Positions 1 to 13,000 of a stretch of 64,000 nucleotides of DNA are shown piece after piece. The stretch covers positions 5,366,601 through 5,430,600 of the forward strand of contig CM056570.1 of assembly GCA_029721515.1 (NCBI GenBank), written 5' to 3'. Origin of the DNA: Synanceia verrucosa (lineage: Eukaryota; Chordata; Actinopteri; Perciformes; Synanceiidae). Both the position numbers and the translations under genes were made by a program. The notes under the pieces are model-generated. The model saw only the letters and a list, made by a program, of their open reading frames with translations. It made no database searches and was not told where the DNA came from. Positions within the stretch are counted from its first letter, which is position 1. Every line of letters begins with the position of its first letter.

Positions 1-51
1 ACTCCGTGGTCCTGTTGCTTTTTGGCAGCGACATGTTCTTGGTTGGAGCAA
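1..51 (+). CDS. fndc4: fndc4 exon 1 (partial): signal peptide end
   Basis: Reading from base 3 gives SVVLLLFGSDMFLVGA, then one base carried into exon 2. This aligns with the hydrophobic signal peptide of FNDC4. The donor is gtaagt at 52. The start codon and promoter lie before the window. The split codon makes the first mature residue Asn where mammals have Asp. Confidence 0.8.
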
Positions 52-3000
52 GTAAGTATCAGACGTAGCAATTACTGTGCACTTTGTAGCCTTGTAAAAT
101 GCGCCATTAACCTGTGTTTGTTAGAGTCTAATGAGGATATTTTTTTTAATCTTAATCTGCGCCTGGAGATGCACTTAATTCCACCCTTCACTCAGACAAA
201 TCAAACCTGTTATAGATTAGATTGCAAGCATTTAATATTTTGACTTTCATAAATCACTCATACATGGAGTCTGTTTGAAATTATCCTTTGTTATTTAAAT
301 TCATAAATTAAGAATAACCTCAGTAGGTTGCCAGGTTGTTTACAGCAAGAATAATAGGCAGTAATTTAATTTAGCAATAGTATCTGCACCACAGCCATGT
401 CCAGATTTCTCTCATTGCTTCAGGGGCACTTTCTCTTGATCTTATCTTAATATAGAAACACTGATTCTTAAATTATGGCACTACTGAACAATGTAAATAT
501 GTAAAAAAAAAAATGATAGGTGATCAAAATATCTAGATATAAAATGTGACAGAAACACCAGTTGCAGAGGCAACATTGTCTGTTTGACATCAGAGAGATT
601 GCTTCTACTATATAATAATTTATGCATTATTTTCATTGCAAGGTCAGCTTCAGACCTGATGACATGTTTATGAATCTTTTCTATCTCTGTAGCAGCAGTC
701 TTCTCTATCTGCGTATGCATGCATCTACAGTATCTCTGTCTCTTCATCTACCTGTCTACCTCTATCACTTCCTCCCTCGCCTCTCAAGGGAACTGAGTCT
801 TACATGTGAGAGCGCCTTGAAAAATCAGATTGGCACGTCACTGTATCTGTGGGTGTGCACACTTTTGTCATGTCCTGCGCTGACATGTGAAACACAAAAG
901 CATCTCTGAGCTCAGTGCACAGGGCTGTCAAGAGCAGGAAAAGCCAACAAACATGACAATCATAAATATAAATTTAGTCGTTGGAGTGAGCTTCAAAGTA
1001 AATGGAAATAATTCATTACTGCCAGCTTCATGCATGCTATGAGACTATGGGATTCACAGTGACATTCAGAGGCAGCGCTCAATTAATTGGAAGCTTCTTT
1101 GGCTCATGGTGAGGCTGTCCATAAAAATGTCATCCAGGAAAAGGCAGCACTGATTTCAGTGCTTAAGTGTCTCTTAATACAATAAATAGAATGTGGTTCA
1201 ATACAATCATTCATCCATTAAGTATGCTTTTCAACATGACAATTAGTCCAGATAATTAGACGTCACTTCCAGCATGAAGTGATTTTCCTAAGCCAAACAC
1301 AAAGTGGGTAAACAATATTTACATTGACACAATCTGAATGCTCGAAAATGAATCCCACCAACCAGAGCTTTAGGCATTCTGCAAACATGAATTAGAATAT
1401 ATTAGATTTATTTGGATAGCCAGGCTGTTTTTTTCATTTTTGAAATTGGCAATCTGCTGCTCATAAACCTGTTGACACATTCTTGACAAATAGACGTTCT
1501 GTGTTAGAGAGAAATCTGTCAGAGTGAAGGCCAATGTTTGCTCGTGTTGTCATACTTTTATCTGCTGTTAAATGGCAGATAGACAATATAATAAATCATG
1601 CAAACAAGTTGTTCATAAATCTGCTTCTGTGCACAAGCTAGACTTTACATTTCGGGACGATGAAGTAATGTAAGTTTGCGGCTGCAAAGCCTTGGGGTTT
1701 GTCCAGTGATTACATTAACCTTAGACTGGCACCTGGTCCCATCTGGTCCTACTGCTGTTTCACAGCCTCTGAGTTGGTGAGAAGGAGGACAGAATGCACC
1801 TAAAGGAGGGGTTTGTGAGTGCCTCTACTGTAGAGAGGCTCTAAATATAAAAGAAAAAGCACAGGGCTTCATGCCTGGCTGGACATCTCCTTCCAGCTGT
1901 GTCCATCTTCATATCTACTTCATGCTGTTGTTGCTGCACTAGATAGCAAAGAAGAGTTTTAATCAGAAATTACAGAAGCCACATGGCATGAAATGTGAAA
2001 GAAAGACAGGATCCCAGAAGGAAAAGGAGTTAAGAGATGAAACAAGAAAAAAAAAAGGTCTTCAAAGGTAATAAGAGGGCAGACGGTGCTGCGGCTGTGA
2101 TAAAACCAGCACCATGTTGGTTAAAAGCTTCACTACCAGGCGATTTGTAACACTGGAGCCTGCGAGCATCTGTGCAACAACCTCCTGCTGTGCATTAACA
2201 CTTCCCACGACTGGGTTGGAAACACAGCCAGATGAAGCCATTTTGAAGATTGAGTGGGCAGCACATCAAAATATACGGCACTTGTTATTACCTTTATTCA
2301 CAAGATGTTAGAGAATAAATTATCACTCCAGGGACTAAGGCATTAGACCAATTAGAGAGGATTACATTACAAGCAGCCCCTCAAACTGTCATCAGCTTAG
2401 ATGTAACTGAGACTGAAATATGATCAATGATTCAGTCCACAATGTTGGTAAACTAGTGGTTCCTATTAAAAGTGTTTGAAGAAATATGACTTATAGACCT
2501 TTGGGAGTTTTACTGTGTGATCAGTCAGTTGGAACCTTTACTGTAGAATAATGAGCTGAGAACTCATTCATGTCTGACCTGACATTGTTTGTCAAATTAA
2601 GAAGCCGCAGCTTCTGTCTCTATCTGGAATATTTACCAAACAAATTTAACTGTAGATGAGCGCATGGGTTGATTAGAGGTTCATTCACAAGAAAGAACTG
2701 TATTCAAATTCAGAAATAAAAGTTAAAACAAATCAATCTGCAGAGAGATTTCTGAATAGATTGCTGACTCTGCTATCACACCTTCGAAAAGAAATGCATT
2801 GAATTACAACGTCTGCTTGGCATCCAGATACAGTATCAATTCACAAAGAGTGATGAGATTTAAGGGCCTTTATACAGCACGCTGGGCTCATTCAATAATG
2901 CACATCAGATGCAAACAGCAAAAACAAAATGGCAGATATATTGCTTTTTGCATTGGCTACGCATTTCAACCTTCCTGCCTTTCCTCAGGCTTCATTAAAC

Positions 3001-6000
3001 TATGCGTAAAATGGATATGACATGTTATCTGTCAGATTATGTTCCTGCTAAATCAGACAGGCCATTTTCCAATTTTCTGCTCACATTTGATTTTTTTTTT
3101 ATGTGCAATCGATGAGTCACAGTTATCCAAGGTGGACTACGATCAAAAATGTTACTGTTTGACCATAAAAAAAAAATCAACATCCTCTCACGTGGTGAAT
3201 ACACAATATATGCATCCAATAAACTAACTAGATCAGAATATATTGCTCTACCGTGCTTCGCAAGCAAATATAGAGGGCAAAATATGAGATACCTCTCTCT
3301 GACTAATCAAACTGGGCTTCTTTCCACGTGGCTCGTCAGCCATTCAGAGACCCACCGGCACTTTTCGCTATCTCTCTGTGCACTCTGGGTAGATGGGGAG
3401 TAGCTAATGCACTGGGCTTTGGCTGTATATGCTATGATTCATCCTGGCAGTGCGCCCACATCCCAAGAGGGTCTTACCATTTTGTTTGCACTGACGATCT
3501 TACATAACGCAGTGTGTGGAGTGGGGCTTACTCAACAAATATTATATATTTGTAGTAATATTTGTTATACATATATTAACAAATATTGAAGTATTCACAG
3601 TGACCCTTACCACTAGGATATCAAACAAGCTAGAGGAGAAGATGGGGAATTGGACTATCTAGGACATCACAGTCCTATAGTCCTCTCATGAGACAACAGT
3701 AGGTACATTTTGGACACTATTTGTTTCTTATTACTATTAGCTTCTAAAATGTGAAATGAATGAAAACAGTGATGCTGATTTTAATTGGTTTCATCTAAAC
3801 TTTTATGTTCCACTGTCCAATTAGTCTCCTTACTCAGTGGAAAATACACTACCACTGCTATACTGCCTATAATGGCAACAACATTGTACATGGACATACA
3901 TTGTATATGCTAGTGATGATTCATGGTTTGCTTCAACTCAACCGTCACTTGCTCCATCACCAGCAAATGAGCTGCAGACGATGCATCATAGTTAGTGGCC
4001 ACTTTTGTTTTGGTCGCCTATTACCTAAAGGACAACGAGCTTCGGAGAACTGCACGTGTCCCTTCTTAGATAAATGTCGCACCTGATTCTGAAACACATG
4101 CCAAAGGCAATCTAAGCTTTACGGTGTTTACCTGTCAACTAGTCCCATTTTATCCAAAGCGAATGCCTGTCCTTGTTATTTTTGCTCAGGTTATTATTGG
4201 GGACGATGCAGTTGGAATCATTAAATCATCTGTATGTTTAGAAATGGAAGGCACTTTATTGTGACCATTTTAAAATGAGATATGAAGATAAAATTCCTGT
4301 CACTCTGTTGATTAGCTTTGTTAAACTGCAGCCAATTAGTTTCTCTGCATGTTAAGTTTACTGATTCAGTAGGGGTGAAGCATGAGCATCAAATGTTGAA
4401 GACAGAAAATTTGCACTGAATTAGACACAAGGACACAGTAGTCACCCATACAGAAAAGAAACAGAAAAAAATATTTAAAAAATGTACTGAAATTCATGAA
4501 TAATATATTATTTCATACAAGATAATAAAAAGAAGTATAAGGATATTGTATGTAGCATTCACTGTTGTATGCTTTACGTACAAGTTTGATAGGAAGGAGA
4601 TCTCCTTTATAAGATCCTTAGTAAATTTAAACAAAATGAAACTTGTATAATTTGGGTATATACAATCATTTTAACCCACAAGTACCCACTGCCATGAATA
4701 ATTGTCCCCTTAAATGGACAAATGGAGACAGTCGTGACCTCTTAACCCCTTTCTACCAGTGTTACCAATAACCAGGACCTCTTTTCTCTGCATGCTCTCC
4801 ACACTTGGAACATTAATCTCCTCTTGTGCTCTAGTTCATCTCATTCGTTCCCCTCCACAAACCAATCTCTGAGCTTGTCATGAGCCCAAGAAACCGAGCG
4901 CCGTGCTTGTGATTGACCTTGACCCCGCCCCCCCCTCCGTGGCTCACAACACCACAAGGGCTGAGGCAGGGAAATTGATAGCATCGCCTGACCCGGGGGT
5001 CTTGAAATCTGTCTCAATGTCACCTTTTGCACCGAACACAGAGGCCATCATTGATTGTCTCTGCGATAAAAACAGACAGAAGTGCAAGAAGCGAAACGGA
5101 GGGAGAGATAAAAGGGGAGACACTGGGAGATAAGAGAAGGACCCAGCTAGAAAACAACAAATCATTTGAAATGACTCCCAGTTTCATCATTTCCTATTTC
5201 ATCTCTCTCTCTAAAGTGTACTTTTTGAATGAATATTCTCCTTGAGTAGCACATGCCTTTGGCTGTTATCTCAAGATGACTGTGTTATGGGTTCTTACGC
5301 TCACGCTCCACGAGTCCATAAAAGTGTTTGAAATACAAATCGACTGTACAGCTGTCAATTAAGACTCTCTTTGTAATGAACTGCTACGGAAAGTGGTCAC
5401 TAAAGATCTTAAGGAGCAGCTGTGATACTGTAGTTACATCTCATTATGGGATAAAAAAAATATGTAGTGCTGTCTTCTCTAATGCCATCCTCATTAGAAA
5501 TTATTCTGGTTGTCATTCTTTTTCACATACATGACAGCTCAAGACATTCAACTCACTTAATTCTCTGAACACTCCTTTGGTTACTTTCTGCAGCAACATA
5601 CAAAGTCCATTAGAGCCACGTTAACAACACAAGCCCTGAGGATGTCCTCAAGGCCCATCTGCCCAACCAGTCCCATCTGACCCGAAAGACTGCTTGGAGA
5701 CTGTGAAGCCATAAGGGGCCCTCTACTGAATGTGTCGTACTCTGTCTCTCCTGCCTTTGGCTTTTCAGGCTTTTGTCCCATTTTGTAATCAGCGCTTCCA
5801 CCAGCCAACCAAATCATGATAGATGGCTGCAAAGTGATAGGATGAGTAAACGTCACTCTGTCTGAGGGAAACGGACATGAAATAGACACTGTGATTACTT
5901 TAGTCAAGGTGACAGACGGGGCTGTTTAGAGGGGGAAAAAAAGGTGAAAAATGATACATATAATGTAGATAACAATAACAAATAACTAATTTGTATTTGT

Positions 6001-7008
6001 ATTTGTAAATGGCGTCTCATAGTGATGCTGTATTTCCTGATTCCTCATTCATTGACAACCTTGACTACATACGTTTTGAGAGTAAGACTAAAACAAAACA
6101 CCTGTAGTGAGTTCAGACTGCTGACAAAACACTTGAGACTTTCCAGGTACAGCGTGGTCACATATTGCATGTAAAATTTAATTTCTAGGGAAGCGGGCAT
6201 ATTAACAGACACCCCTGTTTTGGTTTAATTTCCCTCAGATCGGCCGCCAGCTCCTGTCAATGTGTCCGTCATGCACCTGCGGTCCGACTCGGCGACGGTA
6301 TCCTGGGAGGTTCCAGAAGGAGACATAATAATTGGCTTCTCAATCTCGCAACAAGTAAGAATTAAACATGTATTTTCAGCAGGGAGGCTATAGACATTTA
6401 TTTATTTATTTATTTTTGGCTTTCGACATTTGTGGTTTGGCATTGTGCCTTCATTACGTCCTGTTGACATTTATTTGGCACACCTCAGCCAGTGTGAAGA
6501 AGTGCACCTGGAATCCATTTTCTGCCCTGTCACAGTTCATGACAGCCTGTGGAACATGTTAGGATAAAAATGGGTACGAGCAACTGAAAACCTATTTTTT
6601 TGTTCAATGAAATGATAATATATTCAATGACTGAAGTCCATAGAGTAGATTATGTATGCTCAGCAAACACCTCACTATGTATCACGAGTTTGTCCAGCAT
6701 ACTGAGTAAGTAGTAGCACATATGTGTGAGATTGCCGGTGAATAAAGATGTGTTTTCCTCTCGATGTGTATTCTTAGGAACCCCTTAAAGCTTTGCTTAG
6801 CATGCAGAAAGGCTGGCTAAATCTTACCTTCAAGCCTAGAGTCAGAATAAAACTTGGCATGGCCGATTTGTCAAGAGAAAACAAGGGGGGGCAGCGGGAC
6901 TATGTGACGCTGCCAAACTGCATTTTTTAAGGCATGAAAGATTTCAAAGGCTTAAAGGAAAACCAATGAATGCTAACACTGAATTACTAAATTCAGTGAA
7001 AAATTATT

Positions 7009-7057
<49 letters not shown>

Positions 7058-10000
7058 TGTAATCTTGTTTATGCTTCATGCAACTCAAGACATCATACAT
7101 TTAACTTTAACCCTGTTAGCCATGTTAAGCAGCTAAATGTGAATACTAATTGCCTTGGTTTAATAATGATATTATTCATTGTTTACAAAGATCAATAAGC
7201 TATTTTATCAGATCTTTCAAGCACATCAGGGCCATAAACAAACATCTGGCTCAAAGCCACTTCTAAGCACAGTGAGAGCAGAGAGCTCTGCATGCAGGCA
7301 GCAGCAGGAATAATTCTCACAGCTTTGGGTCTCAATTGCTCAAATAAAGGTCAAAGACAAAGTCTGACTTGCTGAAAACTTGTGATTCAAGGCACTCACA
7401 GGTTGCGTCCGATATTCCATACTATACACTACATAATCAATGTGTGTACTATCATTCAATATACTTTTGAGTGAATAAATGTAGTATGCATCTTTTTGGA
7501 CGCACTGCTTAGCGCGGAAGTGACACACTTCCTGAAATCCTCTTGCCAGTTGGATTGGAGACGCGTAACCGTGGTAACCCGTACCTACCTCACCTCTACT
7601 GGCAATCAGCAATATTAATACATATAACAATAATAATAATCTAATAACACACCCTTGATATGTTGTTATTATATATGTTAATAACCACGATTGTCCCTGG
7701 TGTGGGACATGTATACCAACATAGTGTCCTGTGCTTGCACACCGTAATATTTACCGGAAATAGTATGCACCACACGTACTATTGGGTTCATACTAAGGTT
7801 TCAGACATACTTAAAAAATCTCACATACTGTTTTAGCATACTCAAACATTGACTCCACAGTCAAGACTCCATATGCCGAAACTAAACTGCCAACTGTTAA
7901 TATAACAAAGTACTCAGTATGTTGTTCTGCAGCACTTTGAATCGTCTCTCTCTCATACTATCATGGTCCATAAATAGGTCAGCTACATGATTTTTATGAT
8001 GTTGTAGAGGTGAAAGTCAGTGGAGAGAGTCTTCCTCAGGGACACATTTGCAGGACTGGTCGCCTTGATCACCTCATTGACCACTGTATTTATTACAGTA
8101 TCCCTTCTCCAATCTTTAGAGGCAGGACGGACACATGCAGCGATTCATTCGGGAAGTAAACACCACCAGCCGCTCATGTGTCCTATGGGACCTGGAGGAG
8201 GAGACGGACTACATCATCCAAGTCCAGTCAATCGGTCTCTACGGGGAGAGCCAAGCCAGCAAGAAGGTTCATTTCCGTACCCTCAAAAAGACAGACCGCT
8301 TCCCCTCGAATAGCTCCAATCAAGGTACAGTAAGCTGCTCTGAGTTACAGCTATCAATCTGTATAATAAGCCATGGCAAAGTTCATTTGAAAGACCTTTG
8401 TGTGATGGAGCGTGAGGCAGAGAAGGGCATCATTATTGCTATAACAAAACTACAGCAATGCTATCATTCTGACAAAGACAATGCAAACATGCACATGCTT
8501 AGTAATATTTGAAAGTACAGCTGCTTTCTCAAACACATTTCGAAGGAGGCGTACAATAATCCCCTAGTTTAGAAAAAGAAAAAGCTGGGCAGCACGGTGG
8601 TGTAGTGGTTAGCACTGTCGCCTCACAGCAAGAAGGTACTGGGTTCGAATCCGGAGCCCGGAGCCTTTCTGTGTGGAGTTTGCATGTTCTCCCCGTTTCT
8701 GCGTGGGTTCTCTCTGGGTACTCCGGCTTCCTCCCACCGTCCAAAAACATGCACGGGGATTAGGTTAACTGGCTAATTTATATTGACCGTAGGTGTGAGT
8801 GGTTGTCCGTCTCTATGTACCCTGTGATGAATTGGAGACTTGTCCAGGGTGTACCCTGCCTTTCACCCTAAGACAGCTGGGATAGGCTCCAGCCCCCCGT
8901 GACCCTATGAGGCTAAGTGGTAGAAAATGGATGGATGGATGGGCAAAATCTCTATCTGTGATTGTTTTACTCATCCACCATCCTGACCTCCTCTGTACAC
9001 AGAGAAAATATCGGGCAAACTTTAAAATGAAATGTTCGTTGTCATAAAGAAATAAGCATTGAACCCAGTGCAGTGCATGGCTCTGTTGTGAGTTTTAATA
9101 GCTTTTAAATGCTAACAGTATGGATAAATGTATTGTGTGTTTTGGTTTCTTTGTGGAATTTGTTCCAAAATGATCGCTTAACTGCGAAGTATTGTGTTGT
9201 TCAGAGTCTCTCCTAAAATAAGGTTTGCCTAACTGCAGTCTGACTGATAAGGTCACAAGAGGTCACTGCAGGTTCTCAGTGTTTCATCTCACTCTGTGAT
9301 GTAACATAATGCTTTAGCTACCCGACATGGTATTCAGCCACAGGCATTTTTCCCCGAGGCGCAGACAGGAGCAGGCCATTACAGATGCTTCTCCTGCTGT
9401 TGCTCTAAAGCCTCCTCAGGTTTTTGAATACTTTTAGGCATGTGGACATTGAAAATAAGCTTCAGTAAAGGCTGCATGCTGACATAAGTGCAAGTAACCT
9501 GAAGCCTCCTCTCACATCGTCTCTCTCTGAGAGGGCTCTATGCAGGTTTATTTTCTCTTAGAGACCAATTCATTATTGACAGACTCTTCAAGCATGGCTG
9601 CAGGCAAGCTCCTCTGAATTTATGCAATTCTATCTCACTCTGGGTGCCTAATCAGGATTCTGACACACACTCTGAAGCACTTTAGATTCAGTGTCTGGGC
9701 TCATGGGCAGGAGGAAATATGAAGACCATGATAGAGAATAGATTCTCAATTTCTTACAGCACAGATGAGGAGTGAGAAAATGATTTTTATTATAAGCTGT
9801 TGGTAAGAGTCTACAGTCCTTTGCAAATCCTCTCTGCATTTGCTCAGCCATGATTATGGGATGAGCCAAGTGTATTGACTCTTAAAATAATGGTAGCTTG
9901 CATTTGACATTGCTTTAGAAACAGGCCTGATACTTTTATCTCATAGTGTGGTTGAGGTTGTGAATATAGGAAGTGCTGATGCAAGTGAATCATAGACGTT

Positions 10001-13000
10001 TCTCTTCAGCTGACTCAGGTTTGGTCCCATTAGTTAAGCTGGCAAGATCTGCGAAAGAGAAGGAAAGTAATCCAGGCTCAAGTTCAACACAAGAGCCTGG
10101 GCACTGTCCATTAGGCTAATACAGACACTGACATTACATTATGTTTCTGATGCTTTGCATTAAAAACTCGACCAACTCTCTCTACTAACCATAAATATCA
10201 GAATAAAGTGCTGAGCATTAAGACTTATGGTTAGTGCCTTTGGAAATGATTCACAGTGCCACATTAATCAGGAGTCAAGTGGGTCAGAAAAAAAAATCAC
10301 CCGCTCAGTGGATGAGCTTCATTTGTGGGAGTTTGTTTTTCTAAGTGAAATCAGTGTCAGCTTCCCATAAATCTAACGCCAGCCCTGCTGACTTCTCATG
10401 ATTTCCACTCACATCAAGTTTCTTTATGCAAGACTGTCAAGTTTATTACTCAGCATCACTGTTCATGTTTGGCTCCATGCAGTCATTTTTTTTGACTCAT
10501 GTTATCTGCAAATGTATTGTGACCTGCACAGAATGCACACACAGGCGACTAATACTGTGTCGTTTTAGTAAGCCATGTAAGTAAACCACAACAACATGGG
10601 CAACATACATTGCAACTAACAGCACTCCAGAAAAAGAGACTACAGTATATATTCTCTTACAGTACATGTCTCGACTCCACTATGTGCTACCTAATTCAGG
10701 TGAGTTTAGAAAGAAGGTGAGAATAGGATGAAAACATCTGTATGCTAAATGTCTGCTGCCTTATCTGTGTTTCCAGTTCTACAAAGATAAATTATACTGG
10801 TAATCCTGGACATTTGAAACATGTCATCAAGTGCAATTCTGTGGCAACTCTGGCACGTTCTGTTTTAAAAAACAGCTGGTACTCAAAGAGTTAAGCTACA
10901 GTATTAATTCACACACCCTGAGAATGAATTATCTTATTTTTAAAAAAAATAAATAAATGAGTCTCCATAACAAGCTTTTGGTTTCTCTGAAGGGTGCTCG
11001 CAGTTTTTCCTCCTAAAATAGCAACATATGTATTCATCAGAATTTTGTTCAGGATCTTGTTGCTGAACGTTGTCCTTAAAAAGCCTTTTTAATCTAGTTG
11101 GCTGCAGGATCACAGAGTCATTTCAGAGACCCGCTGTCACAGCCAAGTGCCACCTATTGAGAGTAAATTGATTTGTGGTATATTCCAGGCATTCCCCAGA
11201 GCCAGAGCTATGATCAATCAATAATACTTTTACATTTCCTCAATGCAATTCCCTTTAATAATGCTATTACATACTAGTGCATACTCCACTGAATGTATAC
11301 CTGGTCCTAGCCAGATTCAGAATCAATCTATACTCCTACAAAGCAACATATATGCCTCGTGTTGCTGGATAAATTGAATTTAAATAGGCTACTTTGTTTT
11401 TTTTTTTATTCCTCAGGATCAATATATCTTTCTGAAGTCTACCTCTATTTCATTAGTTCCATGGAAAGCTTTTATTCAGAGTGCATATTTGTGGGCTTTG
11501 CCTGCCCTTCAAGAGTGAGGTATGTTGTGCTGTAGTCAATGGAGCATTACTATTAGCATTCCATTCATTTAAGCAATTATTATGTATGCATATATACAAG
11601 GTGAAAATATATATTTTTTTCAATTTCACTGAGGTGTGATTCCAGTGTAATGAAGGGACTTCATTGAAATAAAAGAAACAATATAAGATTCATTATACTG
11701 TTGTCGTTTTTCTTTTGTTTACAGATATCTGTCATAAAAGTGAGGAAATTGAACAGTGACGCCGCAGTCAGAGCAAAAATCTGTTATATAAATCATACCC
11801 AAATAAAAGCCATAAAGCCGCTAAAATGCTAAAGCTGTCAGTGTTTCACACAGCTGAGCAAAAAATGAATATTTTCAAAGGATGGATGCCTTGAGCAGTC
11901 AAATCTAACTAAGCAGGTGTTCCCCTTAGACACAATTACTGTGTGAGACTTCAAAAAGATGCCAAGCTGTCTCTGCTGAGTCAGAAGTTAAACCTATAGG
12001 CTGTCCCATCAACTGCACCCAGACAAAAGTACACTGCACACTGTTTGCTCCCTGCGACATATTTTGAATTTAACTGGTGCTCAAAATCTTTTGTTCCTGT
12101 TTAAATATACATATTTACTACTGCTCTCAGCTGCGATTTACCTCACGCTGACTGAACTGTGTTTTAAATTGCTCAGTTTCTAAGAGGCACAACACAAGAA
12201 TAAATCACATGATGCATCATGGTGACACCAGTTCAGCAGCCCTGGTGTGTTGTTACACAGTTTCCCGACACAGTTCAGAGCCACTGGGCCACCGGGATTT
12301 GGGTTTGGGTTGAGCAGGAGGAAGGTCGACTAATTATCTCAATGCAAACTCTTGGTGCACCGAAGGCACAAGAAGCCACTCATTCACCGCTCATTCAAGT
12401 GAGGTGCCACAACATGAAATATGTATGATATACAGTTGTTATTCAGGTCATCTGGAAATTCAGTGCACTCTCTATGTGGTATGAAACCTATTGCATCAAA
12501 TACATGTATGCACACACTGTATTTCAGCATGCTACACAGCCTGCATGCACCAAAATAGTTTTCTCAATTAAAGAGGGTCATTAGATCAAAGAGAAAATGG
12601 TAAACAAGAAGTTCAGTTCGGAATACAGGCAAAGATTAAAAAAAAAGAAACAGCCTTCTACTCTCCCAGTAGTTTCTCCATGCATAGATACAACCTGTTT
12701 TTCATATATGCAGAACTAGTTTCTTATTCAGCAGATAGAGGACATGTGAGATTAATAAAGTGGAGATCAACTTGCAGGAGCACCATTTGACCTAAGCCAT
12801 GGCCCCTGACCTGCTATTTCAGTGTAATGTGCAGCCTGACATCAGCTCTTAAGCTCATTGTTCAATAGGAAGACATAAAGTACTGGATGAAGTTTTTTTT
12901 TTTCCCAAGGTTATCTTGATATAACATTCATGCTTGTCACTGTGTGGCTGTGAAGAAGTGATACTGAGCAATTGTGCTGTGAAAGATTTGTAAAATGGAC

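Larger units (their letters stand above)
6355..8119 (+). other. fndc4: fndc4 intron 2
   Basis: About 1.8 kb. It contains a long (TA)n tract near 7012-7055 and a probable dispersed repeat at 7395-7860. It ends in a ctccaatctttag acceptor. No coding sequence was recognised. Confidence 0.7.

Noticed and set aside
5581..5907. 108-codon minus-strand open frame in fndc4 intron 1
   Set aside because: Low-complexity repeats of GQMGL and no recognisable domain; probably chance.
8588..8670. Possible functional tRNA gene because of the A and B boxes
   Set aside because: It continues directly into the SINE body and GGAT tail, and related body sequence recurs at 16.2, 16.4 and 21.4 kb; it is a tRNA-derived SINE, not a tRNA.
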